From NCBI RefSeq assembly GCF_019175345.1, contig NZ_CP077717.1, positions 62,001 to 126,000 of the forward strand: 64,000 nucleotides of DNA, in the 5' to 3' direction. Of this stretch, positions 9,773-18,301 are shown in pieces. How positions within the stretch are numbered: position 1 is the first letter of the stretch; every line of letters begins with the position of its first letter. Under the pieces are notes generated by a model, which was not told the origin of the DNA, ran no database searches, and worked only from the letters and a program-made list of their open reading frames with translations. The translations under genes and the position numbers were made by a program. The DNA comes from Saccharolobus shibatae B12 (GTDB lineage Archaea > Thermoproteota > Thermoprotei_A > Sulfolobales > Sulfolobaceae).

Positions 9773-10828
9773 CTAAAACCACCTATCTAATCCGGTTTGT
9801 CTAGAAGCTCCTTTAGCTTCTCTTATTGCTTTAATTAATCTTTCAATTCCATTCTTAACTCTTTCCTCACTGAAGTTATGTTCATTTACTAATATGTCAA
9901 CTATATCCTTCTCATTGGGTTCATTTAAATCCAAGGTTTCTTCTGGTTTCACTACTTGTGGTTTCAAAAATAAACTTCTAATCTCATCAATATTGAAAGT
10001 AATATCTCTTTTTGAAATTTCTCCATATTCTATTGCCTTCTCTATCTTGCCGTATTTTTTAATTATCTTTAGTGCTCTTTCTGGCCCTATTCCCTTAATT
10101 CCATCAGGGTTATAATCGGTCCCAATTAATATACTTATATCAATTAATTGTTCTCTTGTTATTCCTAATTTCTTAAGTAATAATTCAGTTTCTATTAATT
10201 CTGGTTTTATATCTATATATACGTCCTTGTTAGGAAGTTTTCTTTTACCAGTGATTGTCAAATTTCTTACTAATCTCTTAGCTCCAAAAAGAATCGAGTC
10301 GTAATCTTGACTCGCCGCTGCCCAGCTAAATCCTAATATATTTAAATATGCAGCCTCAGCTTCTCCTTCGGAAGGTGCTTGAACTATAGGTATTCCCATA
10401 GCTCTCAACAAGTTTTTACTTTCCTCTACCATCATATTGGATAGTCTAAGTATAGCTTGAGAATATTTCCTTAGCTCTTCTATTTTCCCTTCACTCTTAG
10501 CTCTCTCTAACTTTCTCTCAGCTTCTTCTTTTATTTTTCTCCTTCTTTCTAACTCTTCACTTTTTTGCTCTGGTGGTTTGCCGTCAAAGACGTAGATCGG
10601 TATAACACCCTCTTCTAGGATATTTATCGTTCTATAAAATAATCCACTTAGGTGGCTGGTTATCCTTCCATGGGAATCCATTAAGGGAGTTCCATCCGGT
10701 TGTCTTATCGCTGCTAAAAATTGATATAATGCATTATATCCATCAATACTTACCTTCTTCCCTTTAAGCTCAGAAAATGAAAGTTCTCTTTTTACGTCTT
10801 TTACTAGATCTGCTAAATCTACTCCTAT
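9773..10828 (-). CDS. fen: Flap endonuclease 1, apparently starting at an AUA codon
   Basis: About 351 residues. A structure-specific 5' flap nuclease that works with PCNA in Okazaki-fragment maturation and repair. The family N-terminus [10 protein letters not shown] is encoded directly after ATA at 10828. KVSIDGYNALYQF with the first metal-binding Asp, VFDGKPPE, PSEGEAEAAY, ASQDYD and GTDYNPDGI (helix-hairpin-helix entry) follow. The C-terminal GLDRWF is the PCNA-interacting motif. The only in-frame ATG, at 10681, would remove about 49 conserved residues including that Asp. The ATA overlaps the upstream gene's TAG stop and is preceded by AGGTGAT with a 5-base spacer. The downstream neighbour is the divergently regulated heme operon on the same strand. 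Confidence 0.93.
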   Translation of the reverse strand: MGVDLADLVKDVKRELSFSELKGKKVSIDGYNALYQFLAAIRQPDGTPLMDSHGRITSHLSGLFYRTINILEEGVIPIYVFDGKPPEQKSEELERRRKIKEEAERKLERAKSEGKIEELRKYSQAILRLSNMMVEESKNLLRAMGIPIVQAPSEGEAEAAYLNILGFSWAAASQDYDSILFGAKRLVRNLTITGKRKLPNKDVYIDIKPELIETELLLKKLGITREQLIDISILIGTDYNPDGIKGIGPERALKIIKKYGKIEKAIEYGEISKRDITFNIDEIRSLFLKPQVVKPEETLDLNEPNEKDIVDILVNEHNFSEERVKNGIERLIKAIREAKGASRQTGLDRWF

Positions 10829-11064
10829 TCCTTATCACCTAAGTATGTTATCATTCTTACATTTTCTTTAATTAGTGAAACCGATATATAACCTCTAATC
10901 TCCAATGCCATTAACGCTTTTAAGAAATCATCATAAGATACCTCATAATTTGTTGAATTTTTCACTTCTTTAAAAAGATCATCATCTCTTATATTACTAT
11001 TATTTTTTCTTATTTTATCCAAAATAATATTATATAATGGTACACTTCTCCACATTGATTTCAC
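10825..11064 (-). CDS. Small winged-helix-like protein between cdc48 and fen1
   Basis: 79 residues. The order of helices and the final strand pair ([20 protein letters not shown], then [10 protein letters not shown]) look like a small winged-helix domain. The start at 11064 overlaps the cdc48 stop and the stop overlaps the FEN1 AUA, so the three genes form one operon. There are no cysteines and no membrane segments. A DNA-binding or protein-adaptor role beside FEN1 is plausible by fold and context only. I do not recognise a named family. Confidence 0.6.
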   Translation of the reverse strand: MKSMWRSVPLYNIILDKIRKNNSNIRDDDLFKEVKNSTNYEVSYDDFLKALMALEIRGYISVSLIKENVRMITYLGDKE

Positions 11065-13370
11065 GCATATGTACTTGGTTTAACTGTAGTTTTGGGCAAT
11101 TGCTGTCTGGCTTTTTCTACCCAGTTTTGATAGAATTGCAGCATATCTTGCGTAACTGATGGTTTAACTTTCCTCATAGCTTCTTCGAAATGTCTCAAGG
11201 AAACCTTAACCCCGTTAACCTTCATACACTCTTTCATAGTTTTATCTTTGCACTCAGTGTCAGTGGGTTTACAATTCTCGTTGGTTTTCTCTATACATAT
11301 TTTCATACTCTCCCTTATAGCTCTCATTGTGGCTTCTCTTACTAGTGCAGCTAAATCAGCTCCGGTATAACCTTCAGTCTTTTCAGCTACATCCTCTAAG
11401 CTGATATCCTCCCCTAACACTATGTTCCTAGTATGAACCTTTAATATTTCTATTCTTGCCCTCTTGTCTGGTGGAGGTACGTAAATTAATTTCTCAAACC
11501 TTCCTGGTCTTAATAGTGCTGGATCTAAGATATCTGGTCTATTGGTTGCAGCTATTACTACTACGTTTTCTAATTTTTCAATTCCATCCATTTCCGCTAA
11601 TAGTTGATTTACTATTCTCTCCGTTACTCCAGAATCGTAAGAGATTCCTCTTATTGGAGCTATTGAATCTATTTCGTCAAAGAATATTACAGCCGGCGCG
11701 TACATTCTAGCTTTTCTAAATATTTCCCTAACTGCCTTTTCACTTTCACCTACCCATTTGGATAATATTTCTGGTCCTCTTACTGCTATGAAGTTTGCTC
11801 CGCTTTCAGTTGCAACAGCCTTTGCAAGCATTGTCTTTCCAGTTCCTGGCGGACCAAATAACAATATACCCTTAGGTGGTTCTATACCAGAATTTTGGTA
11901 TAGCTCTGAGTATTTCAGAGGATATTCAACTACTTCTTTTAACTCCTCTTTTATTTCTTCGAGGCCACCTATATCTGTCCATTTAACCTCTGGAACTTCT
12001 ATGTAAATTTCTCTTAAGCCACTTGGTACTATTTCCTTGAATGCGTTTATGAAATCTTCCATCTTAACTTCCATAGACTCTAATATTTCTGGAGGTATCT
12101 TATCCTGATTCAAATCTATCTTTGGCAAGTATCTTCTTAAGGAATTCATTGCAGCTTCTCTTACTAGTGCAGATAAGTCAGCACCAGTATATCCATGTGT
12201 CATATCTGCAAGTTTCTCTAGGTCAACATCTTTAGATAGAGGCATATTCCTTGTATGGATTTGTAATATTTCCAATCTTCCTTGTTTATCTGGTAACGGT
12301 ATTTCTATCTCTCTATCAAATCTCCCTGGCCTTCTCAAGGCTGGATCAACAGCACTTGGTCTATTGGTTGCAGCTATTACTATTACGTTTCCTCTATTTT
12401 CAAGACCATCCATTAGAGTGAGTAACTGTGCGACAACTCTTCTTTCTACTTCTCCTATCACTTCGTCTCTTTTCGGTGCTATTGCGTCTATTTCATCTAC
12501 GAAAATAATTGCAGGAGCATGTTTTTTAGCGTCTTCAAATATTTCCCTTAATCTTTGCTCACTCTCTCCGTAGAATTTGCTCATTATTTCCGGTCCATTA
12601 ATTGAAGTAAAGTATGCATCAGTTTCGTTAGCTATTGCTTTCGCTAGTAACGTCTTTCCAACTCCAGGAGGACCATATAATAATATACCCTTGGGCGGTT
12701 CTATTCCTAATCTCTTAAATAGTTCTGGATGTCTTAAAGGCAATTCGACTAACTCTCTGACTTTTTCTATGATATTTTTCATTCCACCTATATCCTCATA
12801 TGTGACTCTAGGATATCTGGAAGGTTCTACTGGCTTATCAGATATGCTTATTATCGTATCGTCATTCACTAGAACTATACCTGCTGGTTTAACCTGGACT
12901 ACAGTAAACGGTATGGCTTGCCCTAGGACAGGAATCAATACCGTATCTCCTTCAACTAGGGGGAATTCTTTTAATCGCTTCTTAACGTAACTAATGAACC
13001 CTGGGTCTACAGTAATTGAGAAGTTAGATGGTGCTAATTTTACTGTGCTAGCTGGCTTTACAACTGCTTTTCTTACTATAACCTTATCTCCAATTGAGAC
13101 TCCAGCGTTTTTCCTGGTGATTCCATCCATTCTTATTATATCCTTTTCTCCAGTTGTTGTATCCTCAGGCGATAAAGGCCATGCAAGTGCAGCAGTCTTT
13201 CTCGTTCCTTCAATTTCAACAACGTCACCTGGGCTTACATCAATTTGCGATAGTAAATCAATATCAATTCGCACTTTTCCTCTTCCGACATCTTTCTGTC
13301 TAGCTTCCATTACTCTAAGTATTAACTCCTTTCTTTGCGGTTTCTGTTCCTCACCAGAACTAGCGCTCAA
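11061..13370 (-). CDS. cdc48: Cdc48/p97/VAT-type AAA+ ATPase
   Basis: 769 residues. A hexameric unfoldase that extracts and unfolds proteins, in archaea probably upstream of the proteasome. The double-psi-barrel N domain spans about residues 1-180. D1 carries the Walker A GPPGVGKT (about 233-240), Walker B IIFVDEID and the [11 protein letters not shown] arginine-finger loop. D2 carries GPPGTGKT (near 507), VIFFDEID and [10 protein letters not shown]. All catalytic residues appear intact. D2 is followed by a lysine/cysteine-rich insertion and a helical tail. It is the first gene of the operon with the small wHTH-like gene and FEN1. Confidence 0.97.
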   Translation of the reverse strand: MSASSGEEQKPQRKELILRVMEARQKDVGRGKVRIDIDLLSQIDVSPGDVVEIEGTRKTAALAWPLSPEDTTTGEKDIIRMDGITRKNAGVSIGDKVIVRKAVVKPASTVKLAPSNFSITVDPGFISYVKKRLKEFPLVEGDTVLIPVLGQAIPFTVVQVKPAGIVLVNDDTIISISDKPVEPSRYPRVTYEDIGGMKNIIEKVRELVELPLRHPELFKRLGIEPPKGILLYGPPGVGKTLLAKAIANETDAYFTSINGPEIMSKFYGESEQRLREIFEDAKKHAPAIIFVDEIDAIAPKRDEVIGEVERRVVAQLLTLMDGLENRGNVIVIAATNRPSAVDPALRRPGRFDREIEIPLPDKQGRLEILQIHTRNMPLSKDVDLEKLADMTHGYTGADLSALVREAAMNSLRRYLPKIDLNQDKIPPEILESMEVKMEDFINAFKEIVPSGLREIYIEVPEVKWTDIGGLEEIKEELKEVVEYPLKYSELYQNSGIEPPKGILLFGPPGTGKTMLAKAVATESGANFIAVRGPEILSKWVGESEKAVREIFRKARMYAPAVIFFDEIDSIAPIRGISYDSGVTERIVNQLLAEMDGIEKLENVVVIAATNRPDILDPALLRPGRFEKLIYVPPPDKRARIEILKVHTRNIVLGEDISLEDVAEKTEGYTGADLAALVREATMRAIRESMKICIEKTNENCKPTDTECKDKTMKECMKVNGVKVSLRHFEEAMRKVKPSVTQDMLQFYQNWVEKARQQLPKTTVKPSTYA

Positions 13371-13434
13371 TTTTTATCTCCAAAATATTTTAGCGTATAA
13401 AGGATATATAAGAACTAACGTACCAAAGAGTTTA

Positions 13435-13710
13435 TTAGAATCCTAATCTTGTTATCCCTACTACTTCGGCATGACTAACTCCTTGTATATTATTTACTAC
13501 TTCTTCTAAATTGTCTGTCCCTCCTTCAGTCTGCTCAGGCATTTGAACATATAGAATCAACGCATTTAGGCCAAAAGCTATAGGTTCGGTTTCCTTTCTA
13601 ATAATTGTATATTCTTTAGGTAATTTATTGCTTATATCTGTGTACAAATTATCTAAATTAACTTCATCACTGTCCGGAAATACTTTAAGGACTACTAACA
13701 CGTCTGTCAT
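13435..13710 (-). CDS. ef1b: Elongation factor 1-beta (aEF-1beta)
   Basis: 91 residues. The guanine-nucleotide exchange factor that recharges aEF-1A with GTP. The full length matches archaeal aEF-1beta, which consists only of the catalytic alpha/beta domain. Features include the N-terminal VLVVLKVFPDSDEVNL strand, the central EPIAFGLNALILYVQMP strand typical of the family, and a C-terminal GVSHAEVVGITRLGF strand. The upstream Zn-ribbon gene is separated by about 13 bases, so the two are cotranscribed. Confidence 0.93.
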   Translation of the reverse strand: MTDVLVVLKVFPDSDEVNLDNLYTDISNKLPKEYTIIRKETEPIAFGLNALILYVQMPEQTEGGTDNLEEVVNNIQGVSHAEVVGITRLGF

Positions 13711-13723
13711 TTTAAGCTACCCC

Positions 13724-13921
13724 TTAAGGTCCCTTAAATCCGCAGTTCGGACAAATATATTCTACTCCTTGTTTTCTGCACATGTGATCTCTTCTTATTA
13801 GCACTTCACCGCAGTTGGGGCAGTAAAATTCTACTCCCTTCTCTCTTGGATGTATTATTTTCCCACAACTTGAACATATTGGTGGTTCCACTTCTTCCCT
13901 AATACTTAGCTTAACTGACAT
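13724..13921 (-). CDS. Zn-ribbon RNA-binding protein (translation-associated)
   Basis: 65 residues with four CxxC pairs (CSSC, CPNC, the Cys of MCRKQG and CPNC), giving two zinc-ribbon knuckles. This layout matches the archaeal small Zn-ribbon proteins grouped as RNA-binding proteins involved in translation (COG2888 type). It directly precedes the aEF-1beta gene on the same strand, which supports a translation role. The exact function is unproven. The start at 13921 is the only sensible one. Confidence 0.75.
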   Translation of the reverse strand: MSVKLSIREEVEPPICSSCGKIIHPREKGVEFYCPNCGEVLIRRDHMCRKQGVEYICPNCGFKGP

Positions 13922-13988
13922 ATCTATCTTCCCCTTTATTTAACCTCAATAAAAGTTTAAAAGTGTTTGTTGTTTTCCTAGTTACATT

Positions 13989-14351
13989 ATGGTTAAGATG
14001 GTTATTGTTGTAAGAAGTGATATTAAAATGGGTAAAGGTAAGATGGCTGCTCAAGTTGCACACGCTGCCGTAACTTTAGTAATAAGTATTATTAATTCTA
14101 ATAACTCACGTTGGAAGGAGTGGTTAAATGAGTGGTTACAGCAAGGACAACCAAAAATAGTCGCCAAGGCAAACTCATTAGATGAAATTATTTTACGATC
14201 TAAAAAGGCTGAAACGATGAACTTACCTTTCTCCATTATTGAAGATGCAGGAAAGACCCAATTAGAGCCTGGAACCATAACTTGTCTAGGTATTGGACCA
14301 GCTCCAGAGAATTTGATAGATCCTATCACGGGTGATCTAAAATTACTGTGA
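13989..14351 (+). CDS. pth: Peptidyl-tRNA hydrolase, Pth2 family
   Basis: 120 residues. It releases peptides from prematurely dissociated peptidyl-tRNA. The Pth2 signature is clear: an N-terminal strand MVIVVRSDIKMGKGKMAAQVAHAA with the catalytic Lys/Asp region, and a C-terminal AGKTQLEPGTITCLGIGPAP. Archaeal Pth2 proteins have this length. A TATA-like AAAAGTTTAAAAG lies about 30 bases upstream, so a leaderless or nearly leaderless transcript is likely. The stop overlaps the next gene's GTG, making a two-gene unit with truD. Confidence 0.95.
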   Translation: MVKMVIVVRSDIKMGKGKMAAQVAHAAVTLVISIINSNNSRWKEWLNEWLQQGQPKIVAKANSLDEIILRSKKAETMNLPFSIIEDAGKTQLEPGTITCLGIGPAPENLIDPITGDLKLL

Positions 14352-15481
14352 TCCCTCATGAAATAGACATTGTGTTAGGTATGGAAAGATATTACTATGA
14401 AGATTGGAATGAGATAGACGGAACAATCGAAAGACCAAATGGATTTAAAGTTGTAGAAGAGATTGACTTTAAGCCAGCTCATGAGTGGAAAGGTGAGGAA
14501 AAAGGTAAATATGCAGTCTACTTGCTCACAAAATGGGGAATAGATCATTTTTCCGTTTTATCTGAGATTCAGAAAGTACTACATTCGAAAGTGAATTATA
14601 TGGGCATTAAGGATGCTAACGCGGTAACCTCTCAGTTAGTGTATATAACGTTAACCAAAAAGCAAGAATTGATTAATGAGTATAAATCTAATAGTTTTAT
14701 TCTAAAGTTTCTTGGATATTCTTCAACGAAGTTTAATCATACCGGGAATATATTTGAAATATCTTTGTTGACGTCAAATTTCGATTTAGTCGTAGAAAGA
14801 GTGAGACAAATTGAGAAAAATCCATATCTCCCCGCTTTTATAGGTTATCAACGTTTTGGTACTCGTAGGCCTATCACACATTTAATAGGTAAATATCTAT
14901 TGAAAAGAGACTGGGAAAAAGCATTCTATTTGATTTTGACGTATCCTTTTCTTTCTGAATCAAAAGAGATTATTGAAATTAGAAAGCTAATAATGGAAGG
15001 TGATTTTAATGAAGCAGTTAGATTGATTCCGTCTAAGTTTAAACAAGAGAAACTATTATTGAAAAACTATATGAAATTTAATTCTTATTACCTAGCTCTT
15101 AAAAATAGTTTCATTCCAATCTCGTTATATTTAGACGCATATCAAAGTTATTTATTTAACATGTATTTATCCAGAAGATTAGACGAGTATAAGAACTCAG
15201 ATGATAAGGATAATTTATTTATAAGAATTCCTATCTATTTTAGTGATTGTGATGATATTTGTAAGGAGATTTATCTGAATGAGGGAATAGAAAAGAATTT
15301 TTTTAAATTACCAGAATTTAAAATTTCACTAAAAAGCTTCAATAGAAAGGCATTTATGAATATAAGAAATTTAAAAATTAACGAGGAAACAAGAACAATA
15401 TCTTTTGTATTAGATAGGGGGATGTACGCTACGGTATTACTTAGGGAAATTTTAAGAGGGGATCCAAGAAAATTCACTTAA
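14348..15481 (+). CDS. truD: tRNA pseudouridine synthase TruD family (Pus7-like)
   Basis: 377 residues. It isomerises uridine in tRNA; archaeal and eukaryotic relatives act on U13 and, in some species, U35. The motif NYMGIKDANAVTSQ near residue 93 includes the catalytic Asp. FIGYQRFGTRRPITHLIG near 175 is also family-typical, and the TruD insertion region sits in the middle. The start is GTG at 14348, overlapping the pth stop (GTGA). The gene ends four bases before the convergent aspS stop. Confidence 0.92.
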   Translation: MIPHEIDIVLGMERYYYEDWNEIDGTIERPNGFKVVEEIDFKPAHEWKGEEKGKYAVYLLTKWGIDHFSVLSEIQKVLHSKVNYMGIKDANAVTSQLVYITLTKKQELINEYKSNSFILKFLGYSSTKFNHTGNIFEISLLTSNFDLVVERVRQIEKNPYLPAFIGYQRFGTRRPITHLIGKYLLKRDWEKAFYLILTYPFLSESKEIIEIRKLIMEGDFNEAVRLIPSKFKQEKLLLKNYMKFNSYYLALKNSFIPISLYLDAYQSYLFNMYLSRRLDEYKNSDDKDNLFIRIPIYFSDCDDICKEIYLNEGIEKNFFKLPEFKISLKSFNRKAFMNIRNLKINEETRTISFVLDRGMYATVLLREILRGDPRKFT

Positions 15482-15484
15482 CTT

Positions 15485-16774
15485 TTATGGTGCTAGTCTC
15501 TTCTTATCTCTAGGGAATGGTACTACTTCCTTCACGCTCTGAAGTCCAGTTAACATTAACATTACTCTTGCTAATCCCATGCCAAAACCAGCGTGTGGTG
15601 GCATCCCATAATCAAACCATTTTAGGAAGAACTCAAAACTTTCTGGATTTAATCCCCTTACTTTAAGGGAATTCTCTAGGACTTCTTTCACATGATTTCT
15701 CGAACTTCCGGAAACAATCTCCAACCACCTGAAAATTAAATCGAAGCTTTCACTCAGCTGCGGATTGTCCTTTTTCTGCTTTGTATAAAACGGTCTACTT
15801 AACCAAGGCCAATCAGTTACGAAGTAAAGATCTTCTTTTAATTCACTATATAATACTCTCAGTTCAGGTGTTCCTATATCATCGCCAAATTTAATATTTA
15901 CGCCCTTACTTTTCAGAATCTCTATTGCCTCTGAATAGGAAATTTTCTTCATAGGTATTTTAACATCTGGTGGAGTATAATTTAAAATTTTTAATTCATT
16001 TTCACATTCTCTCTTTACATCATTTATCATGTTATAGATTATTTGTTCGATTAGAGCCATTATATCGTTATAATCTGCAAAGGCCATTTCTACATCCATA
16101 CTAATGAACTCTGAGAGATGATACGGTGTATCTGACTCTTCTGCTCTCCATGCAGGAGCTATCTCAAATACTCTTTCTATAGCACCAGCTAATAATTCCT
16201 TGTATAATTGTGGGCTCTGAGCTAGAAATGCTTCTTTTCCAAAGTATAGTACTGGAAATAATTGGGCTCCTCCCTCTGTCGCACTAGCAATTATTTTTGG
16301 AGTAAAGACTTCTACAAATCCGTATTTATATAATGTTTCCCTAAACGATTTTACCGCTACTGACTGGATTTTCAATACTGCTTGCATTTCCAATCTTCTT
16401 AAATCTAGTAATCTTTCTCTAAGTCTAGTATCTATATCAGCTTTAACCTTGCCCGTTACGTCTAACGGCAATGGAGACTTCGCATATGAGAGTATTTCTA
16501 CGTCTTTTGCGTGTACTTCAATACCATTAGGAGCTCTCGGATCAGCCTTAACTATGCCATTTACAACTAGCGTTGATTCTAATCCTATATTCATGATTTT
16601 ATCATAAGCACTATTACCTTTCTCAACTACTATCTGTCCTATTCCACTCTTATCTCTTAATAAAATAAATACCTTTCCACCTAGATTCCTTATATTATGA
16701 ACCCATCCAGCTACTTTTACTTCTGCTCCATCTAATTTAGGATTTAATTCTGAAACTAGATGTGTCCTAAACAA
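15485..16774 (-). CDS. aspS: Aspartyl-tRNA synthetase, archaeal type
   Basis: 429 residues. A class IIb synthetase. The N-terminal OB fold ([25 protein letters not shown]) binds the anticodon. Class II motif 2 appears as [20 protein letters not shown] near residue 210, and motif 3 as [15 protein letters not shown] near 398. The length is that of the short archaeal form without the bacterial insertion. Whether it is discriminating or also charges tRNA-Asn cannot be settled by eye. The start at 16774 is one base after the stop of the upstream KH-domain gene, so the two are cotranscribed. Confidence 0.96.
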   Translation of the reverse strand: MFRTHLVSELNPKLDGAEVKVAGWVHNIRNLGGKVFILLRDKSGIGQIVVEKGNSAYDKIMNIGLESTLVVNGIVKADPRAPNGIEVHAKDVEILSYAKSPLPLDVTGKVKADIDTRLRERLLDLRRLEMQAVLKIQSVAVKSFRETLYKYGFVEVFTPKIIASATEGGAQLFPVLYFGKEAFLAQSPQLYKELLAGAIERVFEIAPAWRAEESDTPYHLSEFISMDVEMAFADYNDIMALIEQIIYNMINDVKRECENELKILNYTPPDVKIPMKKISYSEAIEILKSKGVNIKFGDDIGTPELRVLYSELKEDLYFVTDWPWLSRPFYTKQKKDNPQLSESFDLIFRWLEIVSGSSRNHVKEVLENSLKVRGLNPESFEFFLKWFDYGMPPHAGFGMGLARVMLMLTGLQSVKEVVPFPRDKKRLAP

Positions 16775-16775
16775 C

Positions 16776-17288
16776 TTACTCGACCCTTATTCTTACTGGC
16801 GTTGAATGTATTTTAGTTAATGCTGACTCTAAAAGTTGTGCTTCAGCTGGTAATAATCTTCTTTCTGATCTAGACACACGAATTACATATTGCACAGAAC
16901 CATCCGGCATCCATACAGTATTTACACCAAGTACTCTAGCAGGCGAGAGTAATTGTACCGCACTATTCTTTATGCTATTAGTTTTTTCTAAGACTCTAAC
17001 TTTCATGTTCAATTTATCTTGCAAGATTCTTGCTATTTTGATCCACTTCTGTTGAGTCATCTCGGGTCCACTTGTAACTAATAATATTAGTAGATCGTCC
17101 ACTTTGTAGGCCTTATGATATATGGAATCCTTAAGCTCTTTAAACTGCGTTTCTTCTAAATCTAATAGTACCTTTATTATTTCAACTTCATATTCAAATA
17201 CCTCACCACTATCTATAAGAGACTGGCATCTATTGCACAGAAGTCCACTTCTAACACAAACATAATCTAGGGGGATCTTCATCTTCAT
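16776..17288 (-). CDS. NusA-like KH-domain protein
   Basis: 170 residues. The N-terminus contains a CNRCQSLID zinc-knuckle-like pair with another Cys nearby. The remainder forms two KH-like units ([17 protein letters not shown]..., and [22 protein letters not shown]) as in archaeal NusA-family proteins, which lack the bacterial N-terminal and S1 domains. These are presumed RNA-binding transcription factors. It lies directly upstream of aspS on the same strand and shares a bidirectional promoter region (17289-17350) with L40e. Confidence is good for the family, lower for the role. Confidence 0.8.
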   Translation of the reverse strand: MKMKIPLDYVCVRSGLLCNRCQSLIDSGEVFEYEVEIIKVLLDLEETQFKELKDSIYHKAYKVDDLLILLVTSGPEMTQQKWIKIARILQDKLNMKVRVLEKTNSIKNSAVQLLSPARVLGVNTVWMPDGSVQYVIRVSRSERRLLPAEAQLLESALTKIHSTPVRIRVE

Positions 17289-17350
17289 TCACTCCGTTTA
17301 CCGCAATACTTATGAATGCGAGATAAAATAATTATAGCCGGGATAAATAA

Positions 17351-17521
17351 ATGCCGCTAACCGATCCCGCGAAATTACAGATAGTGCAACAAAGGGTATT
17401 TTTGAAAAAGGTATGCAGAAAATGCGGAGCTCTTAATCCTATAAGGGCAACCAAATGTAGGCGATGTCATAGTACAAACTTAAGATTGAAGAAGAAGGAA
17501 TTACCAACTAAGAAAGGTTAA
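17351..17521 (+). CDS. rpl40e: Ribosomal protein L40e
   Basis: 56 residues, translated by eye. The start [10 protein letters not shown] is followed by a four-cysteine zinc finger, CRKCGALN ... CRRCHS, and a basic tail. This matches the archaeal/eukaryotic L40e ribosomal protein without the ubiquitin fusion seen in eukaryotes. The length and Cys spacing are normal. A TATA-like ATAAAATAATTATA lies about 25 bases upstream of the ATG at 17351. The gene is monocistronic and converges on the nucleotidyltransferase-like gene. Confidence 0.95.
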   Translation: MPLTDPAKLQIVQQRVFLKKVCRKCGALNPIRATKCRRCHSTNLRLKKKELPTKKG

Positions 17522-17535
17522 CATTTTTTACTTAA

Positions 17536-18096
17536 CTAAATTTTTATTCCAATTGCTGATAAACGTTCTTTTATACTTTCACTATTTTCCTCAAATGCGT
17601 TCACATGTTCTTTCAAATATTCCTTATCGATACTGATCTTACCTTCTCCAAGTAAGTACACTAGTGTTTTTAGTTCATCTTCGTCTTCCTCTCTAAACGC
17701 GTTGGCTTTGAGCAAAATGTAATCTTCTAATCTTATGCTTTTAAACTCATAAGCTCCTATTTTTATATTAATTGCACTGTCTAGAATTTCTTTAGGGACA
17801 AAGAAATCTTGTATATTTTCATATAAATCTACCTGGAGTTGGTCATCATCAACTGGAGCTAATAATCTTGGAGTATCAATTGGAGTTTTACCATAATCCC
17901 ATCCTTTCTCATATGCGAAGTTTCTGATTTTATCGTCGTCTACTAAGACGCTTATATCCAGAGCAAACAAGTCCACATCACTCTCAGTTCCTTTTCTCTT
18001 TAGAGAAATATCGACTATTGTATCTCCAATTATTATGAATTTTGTAAGACCTTGTAATTCATGAAGAACTTCTCCTACCTTGCTAAAAGGTATCAA
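17536..18096 (-). CDS. Nucleotidyltransferase-fold protein
   Basis: 186 residues. FIIIGDTIVDISLKRKGTESDVDLFALD near the N-terminus resembles the G-S-x(n)-DxD core of the DNA polymerase beta-type nucleotidyltransferase superfamily, with two Asp in DVDLF. A third acidic residue could be in LQVDLYE near residue 97. A helical C-terminal part follows. The classical GS is replaced by IGD, so activity is uncertain. The ATG is at 18096, and the gene converges with L40e. It could be a minimal nucleotidyltransferase or an AbiEii-like antitoxin/toxin relative, but no partner is adjacent. Confidence 0.55.
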   Translation of the reverse strand: MIPFSKVGEVLHELQGLTKFIIIGDTIVDISLKRKGTESDVDLFALDISVLVDDDKIRNFAYEKGWDYGKTPIDTPRLLAPVDDDQLQVDLYENIQDFFVPKEILDSAINIKIGAYEFKSIRLEDYILLKANAFREEDEDELKTLVYLLGEGKISIDKEYLKEHVNAFEENSESIKERLSAIGIKI

Positions 18097-18147
18097 GCAT
18101 ATGCACCCATATAGTTTTTAAGTAGCTTTTAATAAGTTATTATTGTT

Positions 18148-18261
18148 GCCGGGGTGGCCGAGCGGTCTAAGGCGGCACTACCAGCCCATCGGTAGCGCTA
18201 GGGGCCGCAGTGGTATTAGTTGACACCCGTTATTTCGCGGGTTCGAATCCCGCCCCCGGCT
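18148..18261 (+). tRNA. Intron-containing tRNA, isotype not resolved
   Basis: A perfect 7-bp acceptor stem (GCCGGGG at 18148-18154 with CCCCGGC at 18254-18260), a D arm with GCC/GGC and the GG of the D loop, and a perfect T arm (GCGGG TTCGAAT CCCGC) leave no doubt that this is a tRNA gene. At 114 bases it is about 25-40 bases too long, so it must contain one or more introns. I could not find a single canonical 37/38 intron that closes the anticodon stem. The base after the acceptor stem is T, and a GGT triplet with flanking T and A lies at 18212-18214 (threonine possible). The D arm would also suit a class II tRNA. Confidence 0.8.
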
Positions 18262-18270
18262 TTTAGAAGA

Positions 18271-18279
18271 TTTAAAAAG
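18271..18279 (+). promoter_or_regulatory. TATA box of the TPP-enzyme-like gene
   Basis: TTTAAAAAG is centred 27 bases upstream of the ATG at 18302, the spacing expected for an archaeal promoter whose transcript starts at or next to the start codon. No Shine-Dalgarno sequence precedes the ATG, so a leaderless mRNA is likely. It begins ten bases after the preceding tRNA. Confidence 0.6.
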
Positions 18280-18301
18280 TAGTCTTAATTATAATGTTAG
18301 T

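Noticed and set aside
12364-13446. Long plus-strand frames (69, 137 and 150 codons) opposite cdc48
   Set aside because: They are antisense shadows of a highly conserved AAA+ gene and show no independent coding features.
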